A stretch of DNA of 64,000 nt from Trichodelitschia bisporula (lineage: Eukaryota > Ascomycota > Dothideomycetes > Phaeotrichales > Phaeotrichaceae): positions 992,001 to 1,056,000 of the forward strand of contig ML996688.1 in NCBI GenBank assembly GCA_010356995.1. Direction: 5' to 3'. Of the stretch, positions 40,306 to 51,400 are shown one piece after another. The notes beneath the pieces are model-generated. The model did not search any database. It was not told the origin of the DNA and was given only the letters and a program-made list of their open reading frames with translations. Numbering within the stretch: position 1 is the stretch's first letter; each line of letters begins with the position of its first letter. Both the position numbers and the translations under genes were made by a program.

Positions 40306-43300
40306 ATGTCCAAGTTCCTCAGCAAAGGCAAGGACCGATGGAGGTCGAAGCCCGCTGCCACCCCGCAGGAAGCGCCCAATTTCCAGCTTAACGACGATGT
40401 CGTCGATTTCCTCAAGCCTTCCACCCAGCGCGTGCAGCCAGTATCGCCCAAGATCCCTAAAGCGCCGCGGATAGACATCGGTGCTGCGCAGCGCTGGGCG
40501 GCGGATGCGTCCAACATCGCGGTTACAACCCCAAGCTCGTTTGTGAAGAAGGACCGGCCGCGTCGCGCACTCGGACTACAGGTTGCGTTTGCCGTTACAG
40601 TACCTGAAATCATCGGCGAGGGCGGCGAAGAGGCAGAAGATCCGTGCATCGAGATATCGCGCCGCAAGAGGGAACGCAACTTGCCCGCTGCCGTCGCCCA
40701 GGACCCCGCCCTCGATCCAGCTAACCGAGTTTCGCCAGGGCGTCTCCGTGCTGGGACCAGTTTTGAGCGTCCTAACATCCCTCTGGAAGGCGTCAGTACT
40801 GCTTCTGCTGCTCCTGCTGGTCACCCTGGGCCTCCGCATCAGTACCCCGCTGGCGAGGGGCCAGTGGATGACAGTCGCCGCCAATTGGCCGGAGGGAATG
40901 CTCGTCCACGAAGCAGTGAAACTGATCACGGGGAGAAGGTTTTTAGGCCGCGGCCGCTTTCCAGAGCACCCACGGCTTACAATAACAATCCCCACCTGAT
41001 AGACCCGGACGACCCGGACTACGCTGAACCAGACAGCGCTGCTCCAAGCTCGGCAAGCAGCACCATGATGCACCCAAGCTTTCCCCCGCCCAGCGCTTCA
41101 TATCAGGATGCTAGTCCCATGGGCACATCTCCCAAGGAGTTTGAGTCCCGCCACAGTCCCTCCTACGGCTCGCACAGCCGAGAACCCAGCCTGCGGCAAA
41201 AGATCCATAAGATGCGCGCCGAGGAGGGCAAGGTGCTGCATCAGGCGTTGAGCAACAATAACCCCTTCGCGGATCCAGACGAGCCTACAAATGCTCGTCA
41301 CTCCACGTCCACGCTGGAATCTCCTCCCGACGCAACCTCAGGTTTCGAAGTTGAGAAACAGCAGGGTCAGAGACGGCCCCCACAAAGCACCGCGCATTCT
41401 TTCCACTCTCAGCTGGCCACACCGTCCCCAAACAGCTTTCCCACTCCAGACATACAGCCCCAAAAAGTGCTTCCTCTGAGAAAGCCAGAGCCTTCTCCAC
41501 TGCACCTTACCGGACAATCTCTGCTCCAAGGCCAGACACCATCGCAGCGTCCTTCTCCGTCTCCGTTGGCCATTCCCCCAAATAATCAGGGTTATTTTTA
41601 CACCCAGCACTCGGAGCACGGACAGCCATCCCCGAAGCCTCCACAGCGCTACGAGCCGTACACACCCTCCTCTGCGGAACAGTCTTCCACGCTTCCCACG
41701 CCCCGGTACGAATCGTACAATCCCCCATCCGCGTCCTCCATCCAGCAGCCTTTCAAACCTCCCACCTCCGCGAAGCCTGTATCTACTTCCCAACCGGCAC
41801 CTCCATCAGCCTCTCAAGCCGCACTCGCCGATTTCGCCGACCGTTGTGAACACATGCGTGGCATTTTCCGCCTCCAGTCCGAGTTCGAGCGCCCATCTGG
41901 AGAAGTTACGCCCATGACATGGATCCGTGCCGCGGTGTGGTGGTTCCTGAAGGGTCGTTCCGGCATGGAGGCTATCATTCGGCGCCGTCCTCGCGGGGAC
42001 GATGGTAGACCGAGCATGGACTCGGATCGTGGTTCTACGAGCGAACAGCTTCTGTGCCAACCGCATGTTGATCTAGCCAAGGCGTGGTGGATCCTCGTCG
42101 AGGTGCTTCCGGGACTCAAGGAGCTGGGCGGGCGTGGTGATTACGATGAGAGCGTTCTTGACCCGAGGTTTGCGGAGCGGTGCCAGCGGGAGCGTGACGT
42201 CGGCAACGGCGAGGTTGCGGAGGTGTTCGAAACCGCAGATCTGCTCATCGGATGGTTGAGGGTGCTTCTTGCTTCGATGAGTCGCAACCGGGTTATGCCG
42301 CCATCGCACGCCCTTATCCAAGGCCAAGACCAAACAATCTGGGTTCGCCACGAAACCCTCAGTCCCGAACTAGCCCACATCCTCTCCGGCCGCGGCCCAG
42401 CAAACGGCACAACTCGTAAACCAAACCCGCTCTCCCTCATGGCCGTAGCCGACACAAAGGCCGACTTCGCCTACAACCGGATCTTCGTCAAAGCCGCGGT
42501 GGGCCGCGAATCCAACCCGGCTGAATCCCTCTCCCTCCCCGTCCTTGTCTCCATAATGCGAGTCAGAAACGAGTGGCATCCGAAGCTGACAGTCTGCACC
42601 CAAAAACCCGCCCTCTCCATCGTTGTCACGGGCGAGCGCCGCTTGGGCCCTAGCTGGGAAGATGTTCGCTGGAACGAAGCTACTTGCGCGCTGCACATTT
42701 CCATCCCGGCGGGGTACCTCCTCGTGCTCCAGCTTGCTGAGCCTGAGTTCCGCCAGCTGTGGAGTGTGTATAATCACTCCTACCGCGTACAGGCTAGCCT
42801 CCTCCCTCGCGCGGGCGAGACGTGCGTAGCCGAAGTGTCGCTGCGGGAAGCGAAATTCACGCCTGCCGACCCGCGCCGCACGGCGGATTTTCCGACTGAG
42901 CGGGTTAAGCGCGTGCGGGTGCGTGTTTTTCGGAGGGTGCTGATGGATCAGGAGCGCGAGCAGGCGGATCGGCGGCGGGATGCCTTTCACAGCTTTCGCT
43001 TTCTTGCGGTTGTTAGTCCGAAGAATCGGGTGCTGGGAAGCGTGTCCTGGGAACTCGGTCGCGGAAAAGCAATTGTTCTAGAAACAGTCGCGGAGATGGG
43101 ATCTGAGGGCCCCGTGCGTAGGCTGGATGTCCGCGATGAAGGGAGTCTGCTTATGGTTTTCGCGGACCGGACGGACGTCGAGAGTCTCGTGGCCGCGCTT
43201 ATCGAAACCCCCCTCGCGAACGACGAAACCCGGTACGCGAACGTCAACCTCCGCTCTTTCGAGCTCCTCGCCGAAAACGGCAGCGACATCGCCGGCACCG

Positions 43301-44280
43301 ACGCCCTCCGGCGCCTCCGCTGGACAAGCGCGGAGGTATTAAACAAAGACCCCGAGAACCCAGACATGGACGTCGGATCCACAGTCCTAAGCAACCGGCT
43401 ACGCGTCGTGCTCCGCGCCGCAAGCGACGGCGTCACCGTCACCGACCGAATCAACGAGCGTAAGCCCCCCCCCTCAAACAACTAGTCATGACGCGGAATA
43501 ACTGCTAATGGATTTGATAGCGCCTGGTGGTCTCTCCCTCCGCGCCGCCCCCTCAGGCGAACACGCATTGACACTGCTCCGCCCCCCACAATCCGACCTC
43601 ACGGTCCTGGTCGATCCGTGTCCGTCGTCTGGCCTGCCCGCGCAGGTTGCGACTAGCCTTGTGCAAGCCGCGCTGCAGGAGGCCACGCAGCGGAGCTATG
43701 CTTTTGCGAATCTGGTAGACATGCACGCCTTCCAGTCCGCGGTCACGGGGTACAGCGTGTTGTACGACAGCACCGTGCGCAGCTTCGGGGCCACGCGCCG
43801 GCGTTCAGCCGGTTTAGGGGGGCGGAAGAAAGTCGTCGAGGCTGCGCGGGCGCGCGTGCAAGTCTTTGGTGAGAACGGGGCGCGGGGGAGTGTTGTCGTT
43901 GTCGCTTTCTGCGACGGGTGGGCGCTGGGCGAGAGCGTGGCCTTCGTCGTGCGGTCTGGGGACACGTGCGAGCGCGTGGATGGCAAGGACAAGGGATGTG
44001 GGGTGCGCCTGCTGGAGGCGAAGTTTGGGATTAGGGAGGGAGGGGGGGGGGCGTTTGTTTGCCTTGATGTGCTGGAGTATCCGGGGGAGTGTGAGGATTT
44101 GTGGCTTGGGTTTGAGGGGGATGGCGGTGAGTGCTCTCGAGAGGATGCATGTGATGGTGGGGATGGTGGCTAATGTGTTGTGTTCTTGCAGAGCGAGACC
44201 GGTTCCTTGATGCGCTCCCCTGCGCAGCGACGACGGCGCAGCCGGTGAGTAGGGGGATGACGCTGCGGCGGAAGGGCTAG
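40306..44280 (+). CDS. Large conserved-type fungal protein of unknown function (1282 aa)
   Basis: Exons 40306-43459, 43521-44126 and 44192-44280 (introns GTAAGC...GATAG and GTGAGT...TGCAG). The N-terminal ~490 residues are Pro/Ser-rich and probably disordered, with one short basic helix (LRQKIHKMRAEEGKVLHQAL). From about residue 515 on the protein looks folded: CEHMRGIFRLQSEFERPSG, WIRAAVWWFLKGRSGMEAII, KAWWILVEVLPGLKELG, then beta-rich segments through the two later exons (LHISIPAGYLLVLQLAEPEF, FAFCDGWALGE-type). I do not recognise a catalytic motif. The pattern (disordered tail plus large beta-rich body) occurs in fungal signalling or trafficking adaptors, but no function is assigned. Confidence 0.75.
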
Positions 44281-44865
44281 TCCCTCTTTACGACAACTGC
44301 ACACGAAAAACACGATGACGGGTTACGGAAGCACGAATATGGTTTTTAGGGATGTGGTGGACGAAGCGAGCGAGCGAGCGTGTGTTTTCTTTTTTCTCAA
44401 GCTGGTACGAAAGGCGCCTCAATCGGGTGGCTATGGACTTTCTTGAGATTGTGGATGCTGGGTAAACACGTGGGGACCATAGGGATGGACGAATTGATGC
44501 GCGGCGTTAGGGGGCCGGGATGGAATGGTGTGGATTCGGAATGCGCGGTGTTATGCAAGCGAAACAGTATGGTGTTCAGTCGGTTAGGTAGAATTCGATA
44601 CGTTGCTTCCTGTGGCTGCGTATTTGTTGCGTCGTGATTTTCCTGGAATGGAGGGAAAGGAGGTTGATATCGAATCACACCTTCCGATGACGGGTTACCT
44701 GTCTCATTCAAGAACCCCCCTTTCCTCCGCTCTCACTCCACTACTAAACTCCCTCCTCCGAATAGCAGCCCGCACATCAATATATGCCCGGCGTTAAGGA
44801 AGCGGATGAGCTATGCGAAGAGGGAGCTTAATATTGCAACGACTCGTTGACGACGGCCAACTATC
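44281..44865. other. Convergent intergenic region
   Basis: 3' regions of the 1282-aa gene and the P450-like gene. A GAGC microrepeat (GAAGCGAGCGAGCGAGCG, near 44366) is present. No gene. Confidence 0.5.
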
Positions 44866-46674
44866 TCACTCCTCCTTCTCCCCTTCTTTCTCTAATGTCT
44901 CAACCTCCAACTCCCTCCTCCTGATCAAAACCCTAACATCCCCAGCCGGCAACGCCACTCCCGCCGCCTCTACAGCGTCGGGAACCATAACAGCATCCCC
45001 ACCCACCCCCTCTAATTCATACAGCGCCAAAAACCCGGCCACAAACTCCAAGCCCAGCATCTCACCAACCTCCTCCTCCCCCATACTATACACGCCCGCT
45101 TCCCCCCTCACCCCCACAACGTACAACATGTGGTCCTCTTCCATCGGTACAAGAAAACGCTTCACCAACCACCGTCCTGGATCCGTCCACCAAGCGGGAT
45201 CAGAATTTACCAGTCCACACGGCACGTGTACGCTCTCGCCCTGCCCCAGCGCCCACTCGGACCCGGGACGCAACGCCGTCTCCCGGCGCGTCTGCACCGC
45301 GCTATCCCGCTTCAACTGCTTAACATGCCATCCCCGCCCATACACGCGCGTAGTCTCAGTCCACGCAGCCCTCAGCACGGCACACCAGCTCAACGCATCC
45401 GCATCAATGACTAAACGCGGGGGCGTCGCATAGCCCATGAGCTGCTCCGGTTGAGTCGCTTTCACAGCCTTGCGTATTTCCGCCCTGACCTTAGCAAGGA
45501 GCGGGGGCGAAGCGTGCAGATTAAGCAGGAGCCAGAATGCGAGTACGTGGCGTGCGTGGAAGGCTGTGAGCAGGGCAGCGGTGTCAGCGACACGCATCGA
45601 GGGGTGCGGGAGGAGGGCGTGGCGGGCGGCTAGCGTAGGGTTGAGGGCTTCGGCGTCAGTGAGGAGGTCTGCATGGAGGGTGTGCAGGTGGGAGAGGAGG
45701 GTGCGTCTGCTTGGGTTTGGGCGGAGGGCTGGATGGAGCGGGGTGGGTGGAAGCGCGGCGGTGAGCGTGGTGAGGAGGGGTGCTATGTCCGGCTGTTGCG
45801 CGAGGAGGGTGGGTGTGAGGAGGGTGTCGGTTACCAGGTGGGTCAGGAAGACGGTGAGCAAGGGGAACAGGCTGACTTCGGCCACGTTCCGGTCGTCGTC
45901 GAGCTCGATCCCGCTGAGCCGCTCCCAGGGCTCTTGGTCTATGAGCTGGGGGTTGAAGGTTAGTATGTCAGGGAGCCGCTCCTGCAGAGCGCGGGTTAGG
46001 GGTTTGGTAAGCGGGCCTAAGGTGGCGTGGGGGAAGAGCGTTTCGTCGAGGGCGGAGAGGGCGTCTTCGTACGCTGCCGCGTCGGCGGGACGGAGGCCGA
46101 AGGTTGAGACGAGGAACGAGGTGCGGGCCGCGTAATTCTCACCTCTGGGATCATCGGTGAGGAAGGCACCAGCGAGTGACGAGGAGGCGATGATGTGGTA
46201 TTTGCGCCGGATGAGCGTGAGAGTGAAGATTCCAGTGGGGAAGGCTTTTCTGGGGTATGTCAGTGTTTGGTAGAGAGGGAGCGAGGGAAGGAGGGAGCGA
46301 GGGAGGGAGTAAGGCGGGGCGAGAGGGAAGGAGTGAAGAGGGCGCGAGGGAAGGCGTCAGGGAGGGCGCGAGGTAAGGCGTGAGGGGAAGGGGGTAGGGA
46401 GAGAGGAAGGGTGGGGGAACGCCTACCGTGCGTCTTGAAGGACACGGACTGGATTGAGGAGGAACTGGGGATAGCTGCCCAGAAATGGAATCCAGTAGGG
46501 TACCCGCGGAGGAGGACGAGAGCTTCCTGTGCCTGGAGCGTCGGTTTGCAGGCCGGTGATGAGGCGGGTAAGAAGGGCGAGGGCGACGAGGGCGGCTGGG
46601 ATGAGGGGGAGGATGCTGGATAGTGTCCATGGATATGGATCGGACATTTGGTAAGTCGGTTTAGCCTGGGCCAT
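44866..46674 (-). CDS. Cytochrome P450-like protein lacking the heme-ligand cysteine (543 aa)
   Basis: Exons 46674-46427 and 46249-44866; the intron of 177 nt (GTAGGC...CCCAG) is long for this genome and filled with purine-rich repeats. An N-terminal membrane anchor (LSSILPLIPAALVALALLTRL) is followed by the Pro-rich hinge RPPPRVPYWIPFLGSYPQFLLNP, typical of CYP7/CYP8-like fungal P450s. Later come the I-helix region, an ExxR motif (WTETTRVYGRG) and a PERF-like W-x-D-P-x-R-W-L-x-K-R-F. Where the FxxGxxxCxG heme loop should follow, the protein reads YVVGVRGEAGVYSMGEEEVGEMLG with no Cys, and no other frame restores one. Without the thiolate ligand, ordinary monooxygenase activity is not expected. 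It may be a pseudo-enzyme, a decaying gene or an unusual lineage. Confidence 0.72.
46250..46426. repeat. Purine-rich repeat inside P450 intron 1
   Basis: On the plus strand, repeated GAGGGAAGG / GGGAGCGAGG / GGGCGCGAGG words fill most of the intron. Confidence 0.75.
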
Positions 46675-47054
46675 AGTGGTGATTATCAACAGCGCCTGTC
46701 AGAAGCTTTCATGCGTGGATGAAGTGCGAATTACGGATGGGATTGCGATGGCGGGTAGCCTGGTGGCGATCTTTAAGGACCTGCGGTGTTTGTTGAGCTG
46801 ATATTGAAGGCAAACGCGGAGCTTTGAATGAACGAGCAATGATGAAAGAGCGGAAACGTCAAGACTCCATGCGCCAGATGTCGATACGAAAGAGTTGCTT
46901 GTGGAACACTTCGATGGAAATCGTGGACAGACGCGATGGCGCTGACATGAGGTCGAGTTCAATGTCTTGGCTCTTGTCAGCTGTGGTGATAGGATCACGA
47001 TCTTTCGCAAAAAATCGAGACTGCACAACCACTATTAGTCACAGATCCTACCCG
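46675..47054. promoter_or_regulatory. Divergent promoter region (P450-like gene / HAM1)
   Basis: 380 bp between two divergent start codons. No TATA box or known operator stands out. Confidence 0.4.
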
Positions 47055-47828
47055 ATGGCGCCGCGACACTTGAACTTCATCACTGGAAATGCTAACAAGC
47101 TTTCCGAAGCCAGGGCCATACTCGGCGATATGATAGAGTTGAGGACTCAAAATATCGATTTGCCGGAGCTGCAGGGTACAATCGAGGAGATATCCCTCGA
47201 CAAGTGCAGACGCGCGGCTGATACGGTAGGCTTAGTTTTAAAAAGTGTCCTAACACCTTTCTCACGGAGGTCGTAGGTTGGCGGTCCAGTCTTGGTGGAG
47301 GACACATGCTTGAGCTTCAACGCAATGGGCGAGCTTCCCGGACCGTACATGTATGACTTCACAATGGCCTCATTATGCACAAAGTACTTCTTGACGCGTT
47401 CTACAGAAAATGGTTCCTAAAGGCCCTCGGCCCAGACAACCTCCACAAGATGCTCGCTGGATTCGACGACAAGTCTGCCCAGGCGATTTGCACCTTTGCA
47501 TACTGCGAAGGCCCGGGTCATGAGCCCATCATCTTCCAAGGACGCACCGATGTAACCATTCTCATCACCGTAGCTTTGAGTTCAGGATGCTGATGACCCC
47601 GACAGGGCCAAATCGTCGCCTCCAGAGGCCCGACGGTTTTCGGTAAGTCGGCCTCATTTCCTGTGTCCAAAACCATGCAAGCTGACAGTCGTGACAGGCT
47701 GGGACTCATGCTTCGAGTATGAGGGCCAGACATATGCGGAAATGCCAAAAGAGGAGAAGAACAAGATTTCCCACCGCGGCAAAGCGCTCGAAAAGCTCAA
47801 GACCTGGCTGGTGGAGCACGCAGACTGA
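47055..47828 (+). CDS. HAM1: Inosine triphosphate pyrophosphatase (HAM1/ITPA family)
   Basis: Five exons: 47055-47225, 47277-47350, 47407-47551, 47606-47642 and 47698-47828; 185 residues, the normal family length. Motifs in order: [13 protein letters not shown] (substrate loop), [79 protein letters not shown] and a C-terminal [15 protein letters not shown]. The SHR motif is the usual base-contact site. The enzyme hydrolyses ITP, dITP and XTP to monophosphates and pyrophosphate, keeping deaminated purines out of nucleic acids (cytosol, nucleus). All introns have GT-AG ends, are 51-56 nt long, and keep the frame. Confidence 0.93.
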
Positions 47829-47872
47829 GTGTTGTAGGAGAGCAGAAGCACGCGCCCGCTTCCTTCAGAACC

Positions 47873-48478
47873 TCAGTGTCCGAATTGTTTATCCTTCTTC
47901 CATAAGCGAACCCACGCCTCCATCCGCCCCACGTTCTCGTCCAGATCCTCTAGCTTGTTACTCTGTATTTCGACGATCTGCTGCTCGTCGTATGCACCCC
48001 GCGCTTCCTCCAGCAGCACCTGCATGATTTCCGCATCCATGTTCTCCTCCAGCTTCTTCTTGTTGTACTTGCGTGCCGCCAGACGGTCATATAGAATATC
48101 AGAGTCGCAGCGAATAACGACCACGAGGTCGATCCAGGACTTGGGGAAGAGGTCGCATGCGTGCCAGTCGAGGATGTACCCGCCCTCGGGCACTTCCTTC
48201 TCAAGGGCATCCAGAAGCTGGGAGTGAGAAAAGCATCAGTACAATCTGCCTCGTAAAGCGCAAGCTCAAGCCCAAAACAACTCAGTGCAGCGCACCTTGT
48301 CTTCATCCACAATCCAGCTGCCCAGCTCCTCATCGCGCCCGTCGTAGCACCCATTCTCCTCCGCAAACTTGTTGATCTGTATGTGCTTGAGCCCGGTGGC
48401 TTCGGCGACGGCCTCGGCGTGGCTCGTCTTGCCGACGCCCGGCGTGCCCGTGATGATAATGTTGGGATTCGTCCGCAT
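47873..48478 (-). CDS. FAP7: Adenylate kinase isoenzyme 6 / ribosome assembly ATPase Fap7
   Basis: Exons 48478-48296 and 48217-47873 (intron GTGCGC...CCCAG, 78 nt); 175 residues. ATG 48478 is chosen because family members begin just before the P-loop; here NIIITGTPGVGKT spans residues 6-18. Further motifs: HIQINKFAEENGCYDGRDEE, DEDKLLDALE (split by the intron), GGYILDWHACDLFP, VVVIRCDSDILYDRL and ENVGRMEAWV. Family knowledge: Fap7/AK6 is a nuclear adenylate kinase/ATPase that binds Rps14 and is needed for final 20S to 18S rRNA cleavage in 40S maturation. It converges on HAM1 with only 44 bp between stop codons. Confidence 0.93.
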
Positions 48479-51400
48479 TTTGAGGTTCGTAGCGACTTGT
48501 GAGGTTGTGGCGTTGGGTCGCGGTTTCGAGTCGCCGAACTTTTTTCTTGTAGAGGCGGACCCTCCCGCAGCCACAAAACTTGGCATAGCGAGACGTGACG
48601 TTGACGTTTGTTTTCGAGGCCGAACGCACCACAATGTAGTGAAGGCGAAGCTAAATTCGAGGACTCAAAAGTCTAAACTACCGAAGCTAAGGAGGTGAGA
48701 GGACTAAAAGGTACCCATCATTCAGCGACTGTGGAGTGAAAGGCCACTGTGCATCCGTATATATGCAGGGCTTGGCGGGCGGAGCGGAGCGGGGAGGAGC
48801 GGAACTTCAGCCTTGAATGTAACAGTCGACACGATGCCATTAGAGCATTATTTCTCAATTACATGCTTATCTGCCAGCTACTAGACAAAAAAAGCCGTAA
48901 GTGAAGGAGCCGATTATGGCGCACATTCAAATCCTTAAGTCGCAGCCAAAAACAGAAGAGAATGCCACTAATACCCCGCCAGGAGTACCCTAACAGTTCT
49001 CCACCGACTTACCACACAGCAGTTGCTTACCGCTCGATCAGGCAGCTAAGGCAAGACTAGCATACAAAGTACACGGAGACTGATAAGAGAACGGTATCGA
49101 AGCTGCGAGAATATAAGCCAGTGAAGAACCCACCTTCAAGATTCACCTGACCTTCACTGCTCCGACGATACGCACAGCCCCTCAAAAAGACATCATGATG
49201 TCACGATGTATCGAAGATCACGGAAATATCTCAATTGCGGAAAAAGCACATGGCAGGGAACTCAAGCATTGCCACGAGGGTGGTCCGGTGAGTAGCGACA
49301 AGGCCAGATCGAACACCGGGCGCTTATCTCTGCAAACACCCTCCACCGCGGGGCGCTACCTCCGCGCTCAGACGCGCCGCTTTCACGCCCCGCGGCAATG
49401 CGTGGCAGGGTGCCCCGCAGCGGGGAGCGAGCGAGCGAGAGGGGGAGGCGAGGGGCTAGCTGGGTGTGCGAGCTGGCTGGAGGGAAGAGGAAGCTCGTGC
49501 GGTTAGGGCTTTGTGGGGAGCTTGGACCTGGAGCGCAGTGGTGGTGACTTGAACATGTGGGTGGCTGGGGGTTTCGGAGGTTGATACGCGATTTTTCGGG
49601 ACTGGAGGAGTGTGAGCGAGGCTGGGGCATGTGGTAGCTTGGGAGTGGGAAATCTGGTTCCGTTGCTTGGGCCAGCCCTCCACTTCGTCGTCTGGCGGGC
49701 GATGACTCCTGCTATCAACAGGAGAGAGGCACAATTATGGTGCCCAACACGCAGCGGAATATCCTGTGAAGTGGCATAGGACGATAGTTCGATCTGGCAG
49801 CAAAAACACTCATCAGTTAGCTCGTGGAAAGCGTGGCATCGCGACCCCAAGCTAACGGTAGCACCCACGTTAAGAAACGGCTCCCAATCTACGAGCCAAT
49901 GAGGCTGACAATCCGGAAAGCGGTAGCGAGGCCGGGACGAGACGAAGTGCTCAAGATATTCTTGCACCCCACCCTGTCGAGAGACCGGGCACCAACATAA
50001 ATTACCGAAAGCTGGTCCCCAGTCCCACATCACCAATCGCATCACGCCGCTGATGCGTGATCGAGATACGCCGTCCGCTGAAGCGGTCACAATGGTTCCG
50101 CCAAGCGCGGGCGGGAATCCATCCTGGCGCTCGTGTCCCCACATCAGGTCGGGTGTCGGCCAACATGATGAGGTTCTTGCCCGAAGAGGCAAGTTGTGTG
50201 AGCCAGCGGTGCTGACAGACATTGTCTTAGCCTTGCGAGTGGGAACGATAGGCTGTAGAATCTCCAAGAGCGCTGACCAGCAGCAAGCAGCCTTACCACA
50301 CCACAGCTTCTGAGCAAAGCACCTCCCTGATGAAGGTATTGTCAGAGACCGTGTTGTGTAGTGGGGAAATCAAATAATGGAGGTGAACCGTGGCAGTCCG
50401 CGGCCACTGCCGCTTAGATTGCGGATTGCGGAGAAACTTCCTGGGCCTTAGAACGTGCCGGCGGGGTTAATCCACTCTCCCCTACCGCCCGAGGTTCATC
50501 AGACCTTCATTATCGTCATCGTAACCTACATGCCGAATATGTCCAAAGAGTCGAATAAATCCTGCATGGCCCCGCTTGGCCGTTGGCTGAAGCGCGAGGC
50601 GTGCAGGATGCAGGATGCAGACGGGGCGGCACATCGCAGAGCTGTCGGGACGCGCAGGAAGCGGCGCAGGAACGCCTTATCGACAGTTTGTTCAACGCCT
50701 GGAACGGCAAAGTATGCTTACTCGATTCGGCAGTATGGTTAAAGGTAAGATGCTGGGCTTTCGTTAGTAACGGAGAGACTTCTGCAGGAGGATGCAGTGG
50801 AACGTCAAGGGACGTAACGGCGAGGGTACTGTGTAGCGTAGGACGATCACTTCACTCCGCATTTGTTCGATTATGACTGGCCAGTAACGCTCGTATTCAG
50901 TGGAGATTGGTGCAGATTATTTCTCATGCAAATTCGGTTGAAGATCTGGCTAGAATCTGTCGTGCTTTCAACAGCGACACGGTGAGCGATGAACGGCAGG
51001 GTCGGCAGGCGGCGTTCTTCAGTACTGATTCCCAATGTTGGTTTCCATAATGGATACCTGCGTCACAGCATGCACTAGCGTCGCCTTAAGGCGGCCTGTA
51101 CAGCCTTTGACATACGTTGCTAGCAACAGTCAGCTCGCGCGAGATCGCTGCACCGTCAGCAACAAAGGAGCATGGGAAGGATTCCTCTTGGCCTGCAATA
51201 CCATTCCCACGACTCCGAGCTGTCGGGTTGTCGGGAGGAGCGGGAGATTGCGTGGAAACTCAGAGTTCTCGAGAGCGCGAAGGCAGCCGCCCAATCCGTA
51301 AATGCCAACGCATGGCCATTGCCGAAGGACGCAATTGCTGTGCCGCTTTGGAGAGGCCGGAAAACTTATCATCAGCTCTTGCCCGTTTAATGGGGTCGAA

